The notes: generated by a model not told the origin, from the letters alone. Positions 17,154-26,543 are shown, counted from the stretch's first letter. The stretch: DNA of 64,000 bases from JAXDTI01 sp034090045 (GCA_034090045.1 JAXDTI010000004.1:1-64000), one strand, 5' to 3'. A program made the numbers and translations.

Positions 17154-17296
17154 TTGAGGTTGCTAAAGAGATGAGCGTGGCTTTGATGTGGATCCGTGAG
17201 CTGGAAATGGAAAATGAAGTGTTACGGGCCGCAGCAGCCTGTTTGAGCCAGGAGGCGATTTGCCCAAAAGGATCTTCCCGACCGTGGAAACACTAA
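17154..17296 (+). pseudogene. IS3 transposase OrfA, 3' remnant
   Basis: Only the C-terminal leucine-zipper part of OrfA remains: WIRELEMENEVLRAAAACLSQEA matches the usual end of this protein, which mediates OrfA/OrfB contact. The helix-turn-helix half and the start codon are gone. The frame ends at 17296 and overlaps orfB by about 37 bases, the arrangement used for programmed frameshifting in intact elements. Confidence 0.72.
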
Positions 17297-18145
17297 TCGC
17301 TACGGGTAAGGCAACTGTGGCGATCGCGGCTCGGGTGCTGGGGTTTTCTCGGCAAGCTTTCTATCAATGGGTGAGCAGTACGCTGAGTGCTCGCGAGAAA
17401 CAAGAAACCGAAATGTTCCAGGCTATTCGCCAGATTCACGCCGAAGATCCTGAATTTGGGTACCGGTTCATCGCTGAGGAGTTGATTGCTCGTGGCATGA
17501 AAGTGTCTGAGCGGCGCGTGTGGCGGATCTGCAGCAAGCACCACATTTTTTCCACCGTTATGCGTAAGAATCACTCGGGCAAGGTCAGGCATGGATCGGT
17601 CGCGCATGATGACCTACTCAAGCGGCATTTCTATGCAAATACGCTAAACACTGCGTGGGTCACGGACATCACCGAGCGTTGGGCCGGTGAGGGCAAGATT
17701 TACTGGTGGCGATCAAAGACCTGTGTTCGAGAAGAATCGTCGGGTATGCCATTAGTTCGCGAATGAAATCACCCCTGACAGTGGCCGCACTTGACGATGC
17801 GATGAGGAAACGAGGCAAGCCTCGTGGCGTGATTATTCACTCTGATCGCGGTTGGCGATTTCGGTTCAGGACATTCCAAGCCGCATTAAGAGCCTATTGC
17901 GTGAAAGGGTCTATTGGGCGTGCGGGAGCTGCTGGGGATAATGCTGTGATGGGATCGTTCTTCGCCCTGCTGTAAAAGAGTGTTCTTGACCGCAAACCAT
18001 GGGCGAACCAGCGTGAGCTGTCAGCCATGATCACCCACTGGATTGAACTACTTATCACCGCAAGAGACGTCAGCGAGCACTGGGTAAGTTGACACTCATC
18101 GAATACGAAACAATCATGGAACCGGTCGTATCACTCGCGGCCTAA
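17260..18145 (+). pseudogene. IS3 transposase OrfB, frameshifted and interrupted
   Basis: The DDE transposase is readable in three pieces. Residues from 17260 give the HTH_21 region (GKATVAIAARVLGFSRQAFYQW, FGYRFIAEEL) and the first catalytic aspartate (WVTDITE). Near 17702 one base is missing and reading continues in another frame as AIKDLCSRRIVGYAI with the second aspartate in IIHSDRG. A TAA at about 17973-17975 replaces a sense codon, and a second shift near 18047 leads to YHRKRRQRALGKLTLIEYE and the true stop at 18143-18145. At least three lesions make it non-functional. Confidence 0.85.
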
Positions 18146-18161
18146 AAACCGGAAGGAAAAC

Positions 18162-18187
18162 TGTCAACCGAACTTTCAGCAGTCCCA
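18162..18187 (-). repeat. Right terminal inverted repeat of the IS3 remnant
   Basis: The reverse complement matches 22 of 26 bases of the left repeat at 17128-17153, or 23 if the outermost T/A pair is counted with the block. It ends in CA and marks the right edge of the element, 17 bases after the OrfB stop. Confidence 0.8.
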
Positions 18188-18243
18188 ACGGTGCTTTTTC
18201 GCTGTGTAGCGGCAGTTATGATGATGCTCTGATTTTGAAATCA

Positions 18244-18741
18244 TCACTTGTATACGATGCGGTCCTCTAGGGCTTTCTTATCGACTGGCGCTGAGTTGTG
18301 GTTCCACACGTGCATGGGCATCCAGCGTATTTCCTGCTTCACCCACTGATTGGCCCTGAGCTGTCTGAAAGAGTTTTCCTCGGTAGGGTTTTGCTTCGCA
18401 GACTCACACGCGTCACGCACTTTGGAAATGTCGACGGTGATACCAAGGCTTGGGTTGGCTTTACGCCACACGGTCTCGCTCGTCCAGTCCTCATCCATGC
18501 CTGCCCCGTAGATCACGGGATAGAAGCGTTCATCATGCTTTTTACCGGCGATGATGTCGAGGGCTTTCTCATGCTGCTCGTAGCAAATACTGTGCGTATC
18601 GCTTCCAGCGGTGGTGATTAAGAAATAGAGCGGTTGGGTGCGTGCGTCACCGGAGCCTTTCGTCATCACATCGAAGAGTTTGCGGTTGGGCTGGGTGTGC
18701 AGCTCATCGAATACGATGCCGGAGATGTTGAAGCCGTGGTT
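18244..18741 (-). pseudogene. Phage terminase large subunit fragment
   Basis: About 165 codons of a TerL-like ATPase/nuclease that packages phage DNA. The Walker B region (GIVFDELHTQPNRKLFDVM, coded near 18660-18715) leads into TKGSGDARTQPLYFLITTAGSD (motif III-like) and on to ANQWVKQEIRWMPMHVWN. A complete TerL has about 450-570 residues; the Walker A part and the nuclease end are missing. At 18741 the terminase sequence stops abruptly and an unrelated plus-strand fragment begins. No other phage genes are in the window. Confidence 0.8.
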
Positions 18742-18877
18742 AGACGATATTAAAAGCGGGTTGAAGCGCGATTTGACTGTGCTACTCTACAGGAACGGAT
18801 ACCCGCCACAGTGGCACAAAGAAGTCTTTGAGCAAGTAATGGAGCAAGCAGAAAACTTCAAAAAGAACGATGATTGA
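18740..18877 (+). pseudogene. Type I restriction enzyme R subunit, C-terminal fragment
   Basis: The last 45 or so codons, from LDDIKSGLKRDLTVLLYRNG through YPPQWHKEVFEQVMEQAENF to the stop, match the C-terminal helices of HsdR proteins (DUF3387-like), where a YGYPP turn is followed by an amphipathic EQAE helix. No start codon or upstream HsdR sequence exists: the sequence before 18740 codes for terminase on the other strand. No hsdM or hsdS is present. This is a leftover 3' end after a deletion. Confidence 0.65.
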
Positions 18878-19404
18878 ACATGGCGGGCGGTTTCAGCCCT
18901 GCTGCTTGCAAAGAACAACAGCAAGCCTAATGATAACGATGAGTGATTCATGGCTGCAGCTCCATGATAATAAAGTCACTACAGATTGGTTTGATAGGGG
19001 GAAATGGTCGCGTTTTTGCTGGTAGGTGGAGATAAGAGTAACCAGCAGGCGAGTATTAGGCGGAGACGTTATGTCCCAATCGTTATGCCCTGGTCTTCTT
19101 TACGCAACTGCTGAACTGCGAGATCCACTACTGTTCCACAAGCCCTCGGTGACGCGGCACGAGTCCGCAGCATGACAACGATAGCCAGAGATTCCAGGTT
19201 GGGACGCGAATCCCTATACACTGTCCTGAGCGGCGAAGCCAAACCCTCTTTCCAAAACTGTCTCAATAGCGATAGCGACCCTAGGCGGAACCGTGAGTAT
19301 TCAGCCGCAAGCCGCCTCGCATAACAATAAACAAATAGCCCCCAAACCCCATCCCGAAAAGTCCAGAATTACGGTTATTCCAGAATCAGCTTGAACGACC
19401 AGTG
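18878..19404. other. Non-coding stretch, probable decayed DNA
   Basis: I recognise no gene in these 527 bases. A 65-codon minus-strand frame (19069-19266) reads like a degraded protein end but matches no family I know. Plus-strand frames are full of stops. The stretch lies between the HsdR fragment and the end of the antiporter gene and is best taken as the far edge of the scar. Confidence 0.5.
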
Positions 19405-20538
19405 CTACGGCACGGCGACTAGGAATATATAGGCTGCAGCGAGAACCATGTGCATCGCCCCCTGGAAACGTACCGCCCGTCCCGGTGCCAGAGTCAAAAT
19501 ACTGAGTCCGCCGGTGAGAGCTAACAAAACCAGGTGTGTTGCTTCCAGCCCCAACACGATCGGCAAATCTGCAAAAATCGCGATCATCCCCACAATCGGA
19601 ACCGTTAAACCGATCGATGCCAGCGCCGAACCGTACCCAAGATTCAAAGCAATCTGGGTGCGTCCACTGCGCGCATTCTTGAAAGCCGAAATAGTTTCCG
19701 GCATCAAAACCACCAGTGCAATCAGCAAGCCCACCATAGCCTCGGGCAAACCAAATAACTCCACCGCGTTCTCCAGCGGATACGACAGCACCTTCGATAG
19801 ACCCACCACTGCCACCAGGCTCATCGCCAATAACAACAGCGAAACCAGGGTGCGCCGTCGGCTCGGCGGATTCGCGTGCGAACTGACCTTTAAAATCTCA
19901 CCCTTCTTCGTTATCGGCAAGAAAAAGTCACGATGCCCACGAGTCTGAGTCAAAACAAAAAACACCCACACGAGCAAAGCAATAAAACCAATAAAAATCA
20001 GCTGGCTGGTGGTGAAACGCCCCTCAGTAGCGGATGTAGTGACACTCGGCAACGCCAGGGTTGCTGTGGCAACAACCAGAACCGCAGAAAGTGCAGTACC
20101 CGCACCCTCGCGATTGAAATAAGCCAGCCCGCCGCTTTTCGCGCTCACAAAAATCGCCATACCAACAATAGCGTTCGTGGTGACCATCGTGGCTGCAAAC
20201 ACCGTGTCCCGTGCGAGCGTCTCGACACCGGGAGCGGCAGAAAGCATCAGCATCACAATCATGCCGACCTCAATCACCGTCACCGCAACCGCCAAAATCA
20301 GCGAGCCATAGGGTTCCCCAACCCGATGCGCCACCACCTCGGCGTGCTCGACCGCGGCCATCACGGCACCGGCGAGCACCACTGTCACCGCCAACGTCAC
20401 GAAACCGCCCAAACCGTGCAAACCCCAGGTTAAACCCAAGGTAAGCAACGCCAAAAGCGGCCAGTAGTAGGGCCATTTACGGATAACATGAGTCGGTATC
20501 GCGTGAGATTCCAGCAGGTTGGAAAGCGGTGCAGGCAT
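19405..20538 (-). CDS. CaCA-family cation/H+ antiporter (ChaA/CaxA-like)
   Basis: Membrane antiporter of 377 residues with about 11 hydrophobic segments, probably exporting Ca2+ or Na+ against protons. The two alpha repeats of the CaCA superfamily are visible: AAVEHAEVVAHRVGEPYGSLILAVAVTVIEV (about residues 60-95) and VLMPETISAFKNARSGRTQIALNLGYGSALASIGLTVP (about 268-305), each with the conserved glutamate (GEPYG; PETI). GAGGATTTATCC before the ATG gives a good ribosome site. It is a single gene, divergent from DUF3000 with 151 bases between starts. Ion choice cannot be read from sequence. Confidence 0.9.
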   Translation of the reverse strand: MPAPLSNLLESHAIPTHVIRKWPYYWPLLALLTLGLTWGLHGLGGFVTLAVTVVLAGAVMAAVEHAEVVAHRVGEPYGSLILAVAVTVIEVGMIVMLMLSAAPGVETLARDTVFAATMVTTNAIVGMAIFVSAKSGGLAYFNREGAGTALSAVLVVATATLALPSVTTSATEGRFTTSQLIFIGFIALLVWVFFVLTQTRGHRDFFLPITKKGEILKVSSHANPPSRRRTLVSLLLLAMSLVAVVGLSKVLSYPLENAVELFGLPEAMVGLLIALVVLMPETISAFKNARSGRTQIALNLGYGSALASIGLTVPIVGMIAIFADLPIVLGLEATHLVLLALTGGLSILTLAPGRAVRFQGAMHMVLAAAYIFLVAVP

Positions 20539-20689
20539 GGATAAATCCTCAAAAATTGGGGGTTTTCGATAACAAATTTTATCATTAGTGGTCTTTTCAT
20601 GCCTGCCTGACAGGCAAGTTAGCTACCGTAGTGCCGGTAATGCGGCGTGGCAGGGGAGCAGGCAAGAAAGCAGCATATAGGGTGTAAAC

Positions 20690-21208
20690 GTGAGTTTCCA
20701 AGCCCCGCCTGCACAATTTATTGCGGCCTTGGAGTCTATACGGCGTATCGAAATCCCACACAACGTTACCCTCAAAGAAATCTCTGCTCCGCGATCCCTC
20801 GCGCCATACAGCGCCGGAATAGCCATCGACAGTTCCGAAACCAACTGCACCCTGATAATTCTCTACGACCCCGCCGAACCGGCAGCCTGGCAATCCAGAT
20901 TCCGGCTCATATTGGCTCTCAACGCCGATATCGAAAACAGTCTCGCAACCGAACAAATGCTCGCCCAAGTCGCATGGAGCTGGCTACGAGAAACCCTAGA
21001 CAATGCTGGTGCCGGATACCACAGTGTTTCCGGAACCGTCACTCGAGTAATATCTGAATCATTTGGCATGAAAGGCATGACTCCCGAACGCGGCGGCCTC
21101 GAAATCCGGGCATCGTGGAGCCCGTACTCTGAAGAACTCACCCCGCACGTCGAAGCAATCTGCAGACTCGTCGACTTTATAAGCGAACAAACCGGTGAAA
21201 CCGGGTGA
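20690..21208 (+). CDS. DUF3000 family protein
   Basis: Soluble actinobacterial protein (172 residues) of unknown function. Family features are the N-terminal PAQFIAALESIRRIEIPHNVTLKEISAPRSLAPYSAGIAI and the WSWLRETLDNAGAGYHSVSGTVTRVISESFG stretch. It immediately precedes and overlaps the RNase D gene by 14 bases; this order, followed by dxs, is shared with mycobacteria. A small perfect hairpin (TGCCTGACAGGCA) lies in the leader. Confidence 0.9.
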   Translation: MSFQAPPAQFIAALESIRRIEIPHNVTLKEISAPRSLAPYSAGIAIDSSETNCTLIILYDPAEPAAWQSRFRLILALNADIENSLATEQMLAQVAWSWLRETLDNAGAGYHSVSGTVTRVISESFGMKGMTPERGGLEIRASWSPYSEELTPHVEAICRLVDFISEQTGETG

Positions 21209-22358
21209 TAATGTGAACCAACCCGATGGTATTGGTGCGAGAATACAACTTGCTGACACCGACCAAAAAATCGCTTGCGCAGCCGAAGAACTCGTAAACA
21301 CCACAGGTTCCGTCGCAATTGACGCTGAACGTTCCGACTCTTTTCACTACGGACAGGACGCGAAACTCATTCAAATCAAACGCGGAGCAGGCACAACATG
21401 GTTGATTGACCCAATCCGCCCCCTCACAGATATCGCCGCCGCAATCCAAAACGTGCCATGGATAATACATGCCGGAATGAACGACTATCCGAGCCTCGCG
21501 GAAGCCGGACTGCGGTGGCAAAACCTCACCGACACCGAAATCGCAGCTCAGCTCGCCGGAGAAGAAAAAATCGGTCTCGCACCACTGGTTAAAAAATATT
21601 TCGGCGTTGAAATGACCAAAGAATACCAACGAGCTGACTGGTCGCGCAGACCCATACCAGACTCGTGGCTCGCATACGCTGCAGCAGATGTAGAGTATTT
21701 GCGCGAGTTGGCAGAAATATTAAACGAAATACTGGTCGAACAGGGCAGAGATGAATGGCTCCGTCAAGAAATGCGCGAATTTGAAAACTGGAGGCCCGGC
21801 ATACCCGATACCCAACCTTGGCTGGAACACGCGCATCGGGCTGAATTCAAAACCCCATACCGATATACGCTGCTGCGTGAATTCTGGATTGCACGCGACA
21901 AATACGCCAAACAACGTGACCTAGCTCCCGGCAGAGTAGTGTCAAACAAGGCTCTCGTCGCCGCTGCCGCATCAGGGCCAAATAGCACGCGAGACCTGTA
22001 CCGCATACTCAAAGAAAACAATGTGTGGAAACTGCAGCGCGCCCAGCCGCTTAAAAAAGCGCTTTGGGCTGTTATGGATGGCAGCATCGACATTGAAGAA
22101 CGCCCATGTCTGCCGAGAAGCCTGCCGCGTGATGGACTCTGGCGCAGCCTCAACCCCGAAGCGGCAGACAGGTATAGACAATTGCATGAAACAATCGCAG
22201 AACTCGCAAACCAACTGGGGATTAAAGCACACCTGATCCTTTCGGCACCCATGCAACGGCAGTTGGCTTGGGAAAACCCCGATAATCCCGGCGAGTATTT
22301 GCGGGCTGCAGGGGCGCGACCCTGGCAAATCGAGTTGTTGGAAAACGAAATAGGCTAG
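21195..22358 (+). CDS. rnd: Ribonuclease D-like 3'-5' exonuclease with HRDC domain
   Basis: DEDD-type exoribonuclease, 387 residues, expected to trim 3' ends of tRNA and other small RNAs. Exo motifs: IDAERSD (DxE) near residue 37, HAGMNDYPSLAEAG near 92, and YAAADVEYL (Y-x3-D) near 158. An HRDC domain for nucleic-acid binding follows (LREFWIARDKYAKQRDLAPGRVVSNKALVAAA, about residues 225-290). GTG 21213 is an alternative start with a nearer ribosome site. It converges on dxs with no gap. Confidence 0.93.
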   Translation: MKPGDNVNQPDGIGARIQLADTDQKIACAAEELVNTTGSVAIDAERSDSFHYGQDAKLIQIKRGAGTTWLIDPIRPLTDIAAAIQNVPWIIHAGMNDYPSLAEAGLRWQNLTDTEIAAQLAGEEKIGLAPLVKKYFGVEMTKEYQRADWSRRPIPDSWLAYAAADVEYLRELAEILNEILVEQGRDEWLRQEMREFENWRPGIPDTQPWLEHAHRAEFKTPYRYTLLREFWIARDKYAKQRDLAPGRVVSNKALVAAAASGPNSTRDLYRILKENNVWKLQRAQPLKKALWAVMDGSIDIEERPCLPRSLPRDGLWRSLNPEAADRYRQLHETIAELANQLGIKAHLILSAPMQRQLAWENPDNPGEYLRAAGARPWQIELLENEIG

Positions 22359-24257
22359 TCAACCAAGTCGGTCGCAGAGACGCTGCTGAACCACATTCAC
22401 AATACCCGCAGCATCCAGATGAGAGCGAGCCAGAATCCTGTCGCGGCTGTCTGTAGTCAAAAAAACCTTGTGTAAACCCAGCGCCGCGAAATCCGCGGAG
22501 ATGCCTTCGGAGTCAGCCGCGACCCGCAACTGTGTACCGAAACCGCCATCCAACAGTCCATCCTCAACCGTGACAACCAGATTGGCAGAACGCAGATAAT
22601 CAATTAATCCTGACGGAACCGGCAAAATCCAGGTCGGATTCAACACCTCAACACGGAGGCGCCCCGCCGCCCAACCAGTCAAAGACCGAGCAGCCTCCAT
22701 AGTTTGCGGCACCAGCGCGCCCACCGCAACAAATATGACACGAACAGGCGCGTCAGGTTCACCAGAATCAAGGAGCACATCCACGCCCTCACAGACCTCA
22801 CGAAGTGCCACGATCGGCTCCGGCAACGACCCTTTCGGATAACGGATCACGTTCGGACCGTGATCTCGCCCAACAGCATCACGAAGCGCCTCCCGCAACC
22901 GTTCACCGTCACGCGGAGCTGCCAAATGCAAACCCGGAACAATAGCGCATACCGAAATGTCCCACATGCCGTTATGGCTTGCCCCGTCACTGCCTGTCAC
23001 ACCGGCACGATCCAGCATCACTGTTACCGGTTCCCGATGCAGCGCCACATCCATTAACAATTGGTCAAAACCGCGATTCAAAAAAGTCGAATACAGTGCT
23101 ACAACCGGGCGCATCCCTCCATGCGCCAGTCCCGCAGCCATAGTCAGAGCATCCGCTTCCGCGATGCCAACATCGATAACCCGCTCCGGGTAGCGATCCT
23201 GGAGGAGCTTTAACCCGACAGGCTCCAGCATTGCCGCTGTTATACCCACAATTCGCCGATCTTGGTCAGCGAGCAATGCGATCTCTTCAGCGAAAGCACT
23301 TGTCCAGCCGAAACGAGATGGCACAATCGGCAACCCCGTCTCCGGGTTGATTCGCCCAATCGAATGGAACAGATCCGAAACGTTCTCCTCGGCGGGGCGG
23401 TAACCGCGACCTTTTTCCGTGATTGTGTGGACGATAACAGGTGCCCCGAATTCTCGTGCCCTAGTCAAAGCAAACTCCAGAGCCACAATGTCGTGACCAT
23501 CCACCGGGCCGGTATATTTAATACCCAAATCCGTGAAAATACCGCGAGGCATCACCATGTCCTGCAGACCGCGTTTCATGCCGTGCAGCAGGTCGTAAGC
23601 AAACTCGCCGGGACGCCCCTTCGACTGCAGATGCCGTTTGCCCCAGCTCAGTGTCTTCTCGTAGGCCGGATTCGTACGCAACGCATCCAGATGATGCGCT
23701 AAACCGCCGATGGTAGGTGCGTAGGAGCGTCCATTATCGTTTACGACAATCATTAGTCGCACATCATTGCGTTCTGAAATGTTGTTTAAAGCTTCCCACG
23801 CTAAACCGCCTGTCAAAGCACCATCGCCGATAACCGCCACCGTCCACGAGCGATCCCCGCGGAGCTTCTTTGCGGTTGCGATACCGTGCGCCCACGCGAG
23901 CGCGGTCGAAGCATGAGAATTCTCCACAATGTCATAGGGGGACTCCGCCCGTGAGGGATAACCGGAAAGACCCTCGGCTGTGCGAAAACCCTGAAAATCT
24001 TTGCGACCAGTCAAAATTTTGTGCACATAGCTCTGGTGTCCAGTGTCAAAAACAATGTCATCATGTCCCACTTTAAATACTCGGTGAAGGGCGATAGTCA
24101 GCTCCACAACCCCCAGGTTCGGTCCCAGGTGACCGCCACTACGAGAGACGTTCTCAACCAGAAACTCCCGTATCTCGCCCGCCAGTTCTTCCAGCTCAAG
24201 AGATGTCATTTTGCGCAGGTCTTCAGGGGAGTTCACCCTGTCGAGTTGACCTGTCAC
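22359..24257 (-). CDS. dxs: 1-deoxy-D-xylulose-5-phosphate synthase
   Basis: Thiamine-diphosphate enzyme that condenses pyruvate and glyceraldehyde 3-phosphate in the first step of the non-mevalonate isoprenoid pathway. Seen: HLGPNLGVVELTIALH, FDTGHQSYVHKILTGR, the TPP motif GDGALTGGLAWEALNN, the central PVDGHD and EKGRGY, then DRAGVTGSDGASHNGMWD in the pyrimidine-binding domain and the transketolase C domain. Length, 632 residues, is normal. The gene stands alone on the minus strand, back to back with dapF across 176 bases. Confidence 0.97.
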   Translation of the reverse strand: MTGQLDRVNSPEDLRKMTSLELEELAGEIREFLVENVSRSGGHLGPNLGVVELTIALHRVFKVGHDDIVFDTGHQSYVHKILTGRKDFQGFRTAEGLSGYPSRAESPYDIVENSHASTALAWAHGIATAKKLRGDRSWTVAVIGDGALTGGLAWEALNNISERNDVRLMIVVNDNGRSYAPTIGGLAHHLDALRTNPAYEKTLSWGKRHLQSKGRPGEFAYDLLHGMKRGLQDMVMPRGIFTDLGIKYTGPVDGHDIVALEFALTRAREFGAPVIVHTITEKGRGYRPAEENVSDLFHSIGRINPETGLPIVPSRFGWTSAFAEEIALLADQDRRIVGITAAMLEPVGLKLLQDRYPERVIDVGIAEADALTMAAGLAHGGMRPVVALYSTFLNRGFDQLLMDVALHREPVTVMLDRAGVTGSDGASHNGMWDISVCAIVPGLHLAAPRDGERLREALRDAVGRDHGPNVIRYPKGSLPEPIVALREVCEGVDVLLDSGEPDAPVRVIFVAVGALVPQTMEAARSLTGWAAGRLRVEVLNPTWILPVPSGLIDYLRSANLVVTVEDGLLDGGFGTQLRVAADSEGISADFAALGLHKVFLTTDSRDRILARSHLDAAGIVNVVQQRLCDRLG

Positions 24258-24433
24258 GCGAACCTCCGAGAGACCAGAATTTTATGCACGCGGACATTAT
24301 TCTATCGCCAACACTCGGGAAAGGACGGCTCCTGAGAAAACCTGTGTTCACAAATAGCCGCTAGTAATGATATGTGAAACTATAGGTATAGTAATAGTAA
24401 AGATGGTGGTTTCTGTGGAAACGAGGTAACCCG

Positions 24434-25354
24434 GTGCGGATAGACTTCCAAAAAATGCATGGTGCAGGTAACGACTTCGTAATGATCGATGGTTTCACTC
24501 GCGAATTCGACCTGGCTCCGCATCAGGTTCAAAGAATCTGCGACAGGCACTTCGGTATCGGCGGCGATGGTGTAATTGTTGTTCAACGCCCCAAAACGGT
24601 CGACACCGATGGGTATATGCACTACTTCAACGCCGACGGCACACTCGCCGAAATGTGCGGAAACGGTGTCAGATGCGCGGCAAAATACCTGGTAGATAAT
24701 GAACTCGCAGGCGGTGATGGACACGTAACTGTGGGGACGTTGGGTGGGGTGAAACCGATCGAATACCGAGTTGGTATAAACGGGGTTGAATATGCCACCG
24801 TCAATATGGGAAAACCAATACTGACTCCCGAAGCTATACCCATAGCTGCTCATGCGGATGCCCTAACAGCTAATGGGCAACCCTATGTGCGCGACCGCAT
24901 AATCAAAACTCCGTGGGGAAGTGTCACTTTTGCTGCCGTTTCGATGGGTAACCCGCACGCGATATGGTTCCTGCCCGAACTCGACACCCTGCCGGAAGAA
25001 CTTTTCCCAGATGGTGGGGAACGCGCACTCGCGACAATGGATATTAGCCGCATAGGCCCCTATCTAGAGAAACATCCAGACTTCCCGCAGCGGACAAATA
25101 TCGAGTTAGCTGTCGTTAAAAACCACTCCGAAGTGCATATACGGGTTTGGGAACGCGGAGTAGGAGAGACACTCGCCTGTGGTACCGGAGCCTGCGCCGT
25201 AGCAGTCGCATCCGTGCTAACTGAACAGACTTCACGGAAAGCCGATGTGCACCTGCCCGGCGGCGTCCTCAACATCGAGTGGGCTGAAAGCGGTGAAGTT
25301 CTGCTCGGTGGGCTTGTAGCGCTGACCTATACCGGAGAAATAGAACTGGCCTGA
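24434..25354 (+). CDS. dapF: Diaminopimelate epimerase
   Basis: Converts LL- to meso-diaminopimelate, cofactor-free. Both catalytic cysteines are in place: NADGTLAEMCGNGVRC (about residue 75) and ETLACGTGACAVA (about residue 245). The N terminus MHGAGNDFVMID is typical. 306 residues from a GTG start with GAGG upstream. A dapL-like aminotransferase follows 28 bases later, so the pair may supply meso-DAP for lysine (and, if lysine is the wall diamino acid here, for peptidoglycan). Confidence 0.96.
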   Translation: MRIDFQKMHGAGNDFVMIDGFTREFDLAPHQVQRICDRHFGIGGDGVIVVQRPKTVDTDGYMHYFNADGTLAEMCGNGVRCAAKYLVDNELAGGDGHVTVGTLGGVKPIEYRVGINGVEYATVNMGKPILTPEAIPIAAHADALTANGQPYVRDRIIKTPWGSVTFAAVSMGNPHAIWFLPELDTLPEELFPDGGERALATMDISRIGPYLEKHPDFPQRTNIELAVVKNHSEVHIRVWERGVGETLACGTGACAVAVASVLTEQTSRKADVHLPGGVLNIEWAESGEVLLGGLVALTYTGEIELA

Positions 25355-25382
25355 AACTCCAGAGAAAGGATTAGCTGACATC

Positions 25383-26543
25383 ATGAAAACCGCGAAAGCA
25401 CTGGAGGATATCAGCCCCTATCTGTTTGCAGAAATCGACCGTAAATGCTCTGAATTGCGTGAACGTGGGATAGACGTGATTTCGCTCGGCATCGGCGACC
25501 CCGATATGCCAACCCCGCCGCACATTGTCGAAGCGATGGCTCAAGCTATCCGAAAACGAGAGAACCACCGTTATCCCGACTACGCGGGCTCATTGGCTTT
25601 CCGCACTGCTGTGGCTGAATATATGCAGCGACGCTTCGGCGTTGAACTCGACCCCGCCCGTGAAGTGTTGGCTCTCATAGGCTCAAAGGAAGGTATAGCC
25701 CACCTGCACACCGCGTTCCTCGACCCTGGGGACTATGTGCTCGCCCCCTCGATTGGGTATCCGGTCTACTCGGTGGGTGCAACGCTTCAAAACGGGAAAG
25801 TGTTTTGGATGCCAATGAATGAAGGCAACAGGTTTCTCGCCGATTTCGAGGCCGCTCCCGAACATATCCTAGAAAAAGCAAGAATCATGTTCATCGGGTA
25901 CCCAAACAATCCGACGGGTGCCACAGCCACCGAAGAATACTTCGATAAAGCGATCGCATTCTGCCGTGAACACGATCTTGTGCTGGCTCACGACAACGCC
26001 TACTGCGATCTCAGCTATGACGGTTATGTGGCTCCAAGTATCCTGGAACGCCCAGGCGCACGCGACGTGTGTATCGAGTTTTTTTCGCTTTCCAAACCCT
26101 ATAACATGACCGGATGGCGTATCGGCTGGGTTGCCGGAAACGCCGAAGCCCTACAGGCTCTAGGAACCGTAAAAAACAATATGGATTCTGGACAATTCAG
26201 GGCAATCCAAGAGGCTGCAATCAGTGCAATCACCGGGTCGCAAGAATGTGTACGCGAAATGTGTGATTTGTATCAGCATCGCCGTGACCTGCTCGTTGAG
26301 GCGCTGCGCGACATCGGAGTCGAATGTGAGTTGCCACGGGCCGCCATCTATATTTGGGCGAGAGTGCCAAAGGGGCACACCTCCGAATCTTTCGCCACGC
26401 AGATGCTGGAGAAAGCCCACGTGATTGTGACTCCCGGCTCCGGGTACGGTCCTGACGGAGAAGGCTATATTCGTATTTCGCTCACCACACCCGACGAGCA
26501 GATACTTCAGGCGGTGCGACGGATGAGAGAAGCGTTGGGGTGA
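25383..26543 (+). CDS. dapL: PLP aminotransferase, probable LL-diaminopimelate aminotransferase
   Basis: Fold-type I aminotransferase of 386 residues. The N terminus (AKALEDISPYLFAEIDRKCSE..GIDVISLGIGDPDMPTP) and GYPNNPTGA, AHDNAYCDL and the PLP lysine in SLSKPYNMTGWRIGW match LL-DAP aminotransferases (DapL), which make LL-DAP from tetrahydrodipicolinate in one step. The gene directly follows dapF, which uses its product. Most actinobacteria instead use the succinylase route (DapD/DapC/DapE), so other class-I substrates such as aspartate or methionine analogues should be kept in mind. Confidence 0.8.
   Translation: MKTAKALEDISPYLFAEIDRKCSELRERGIDVISLGIGDPDMPTPPHIVEAMAQAIRKRENHRYPDYAGSLAFRTAVAEYMQRRFGVELDPAREVLALIGSKEGIAHLHTAFLDPGDYVLAPSIGYPVYSVGATLQNGKVFWMPMNEGNRFLADFEAAPEHILEKARIMFIGYPNNPTGATATEEYFDKAIAFCREHDLVLAHDNAYCDLSYDGYVAPSILERPGARDVCIEFFSLSKPYNMTGWRIGWVAGNAEALQALGTVKNNMDSGQFRAIQEAAISAITGSQECVREMCDLYQHRRDLLVEALRDIGVECELPRAAIYIWARVPKGHTSESFATQMLEKAHVIVTPGSGYGPDGEGYIRISLTTPDEQILQAVRRMREALG

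Larger units (their letters stand above)
17128..18187 (+). mobile_element. Decayed IS3-family insertion sequence
   Basis: The ends form an imperfect inverted repeat of 26 bases: TGGGACTGCTGTAGGTTTGG.. at 17128-17153 and its counterpart at 18162-18187, with the 5'-TG...CA-3' tips usual for IS3. Inside are the end of orfA and a broken orfB. At 1060 bp it is shorter than the 1.2-1.3 kb normal for the family; the missing part is the start of orfA, so an internal deletion lies just after the left end. The flanking bases (AGA and ACG) do not give a target duplication. It cannot move by itself. Confidence 0.85.

Noticed and set aside
18298..18621. Plus-strand frame of 107 codons in the scar
   Set aside because: It is the complement of the terminase fragment, which has clear family motifs on the other strand.
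19069..19266. Minus-strand frame of 65 codons before the antiporter
   Set aside because: No ribosome site, no known family and no neighbour support; possibly part of a decayed gene but not callable.
20568..20583. GATAA-N6-TTATC dyad upstream of the antiporter
   Set aside because: Arms of five A+T-rich bases are likely by chance, and it does not match a metal-regulator box I know.
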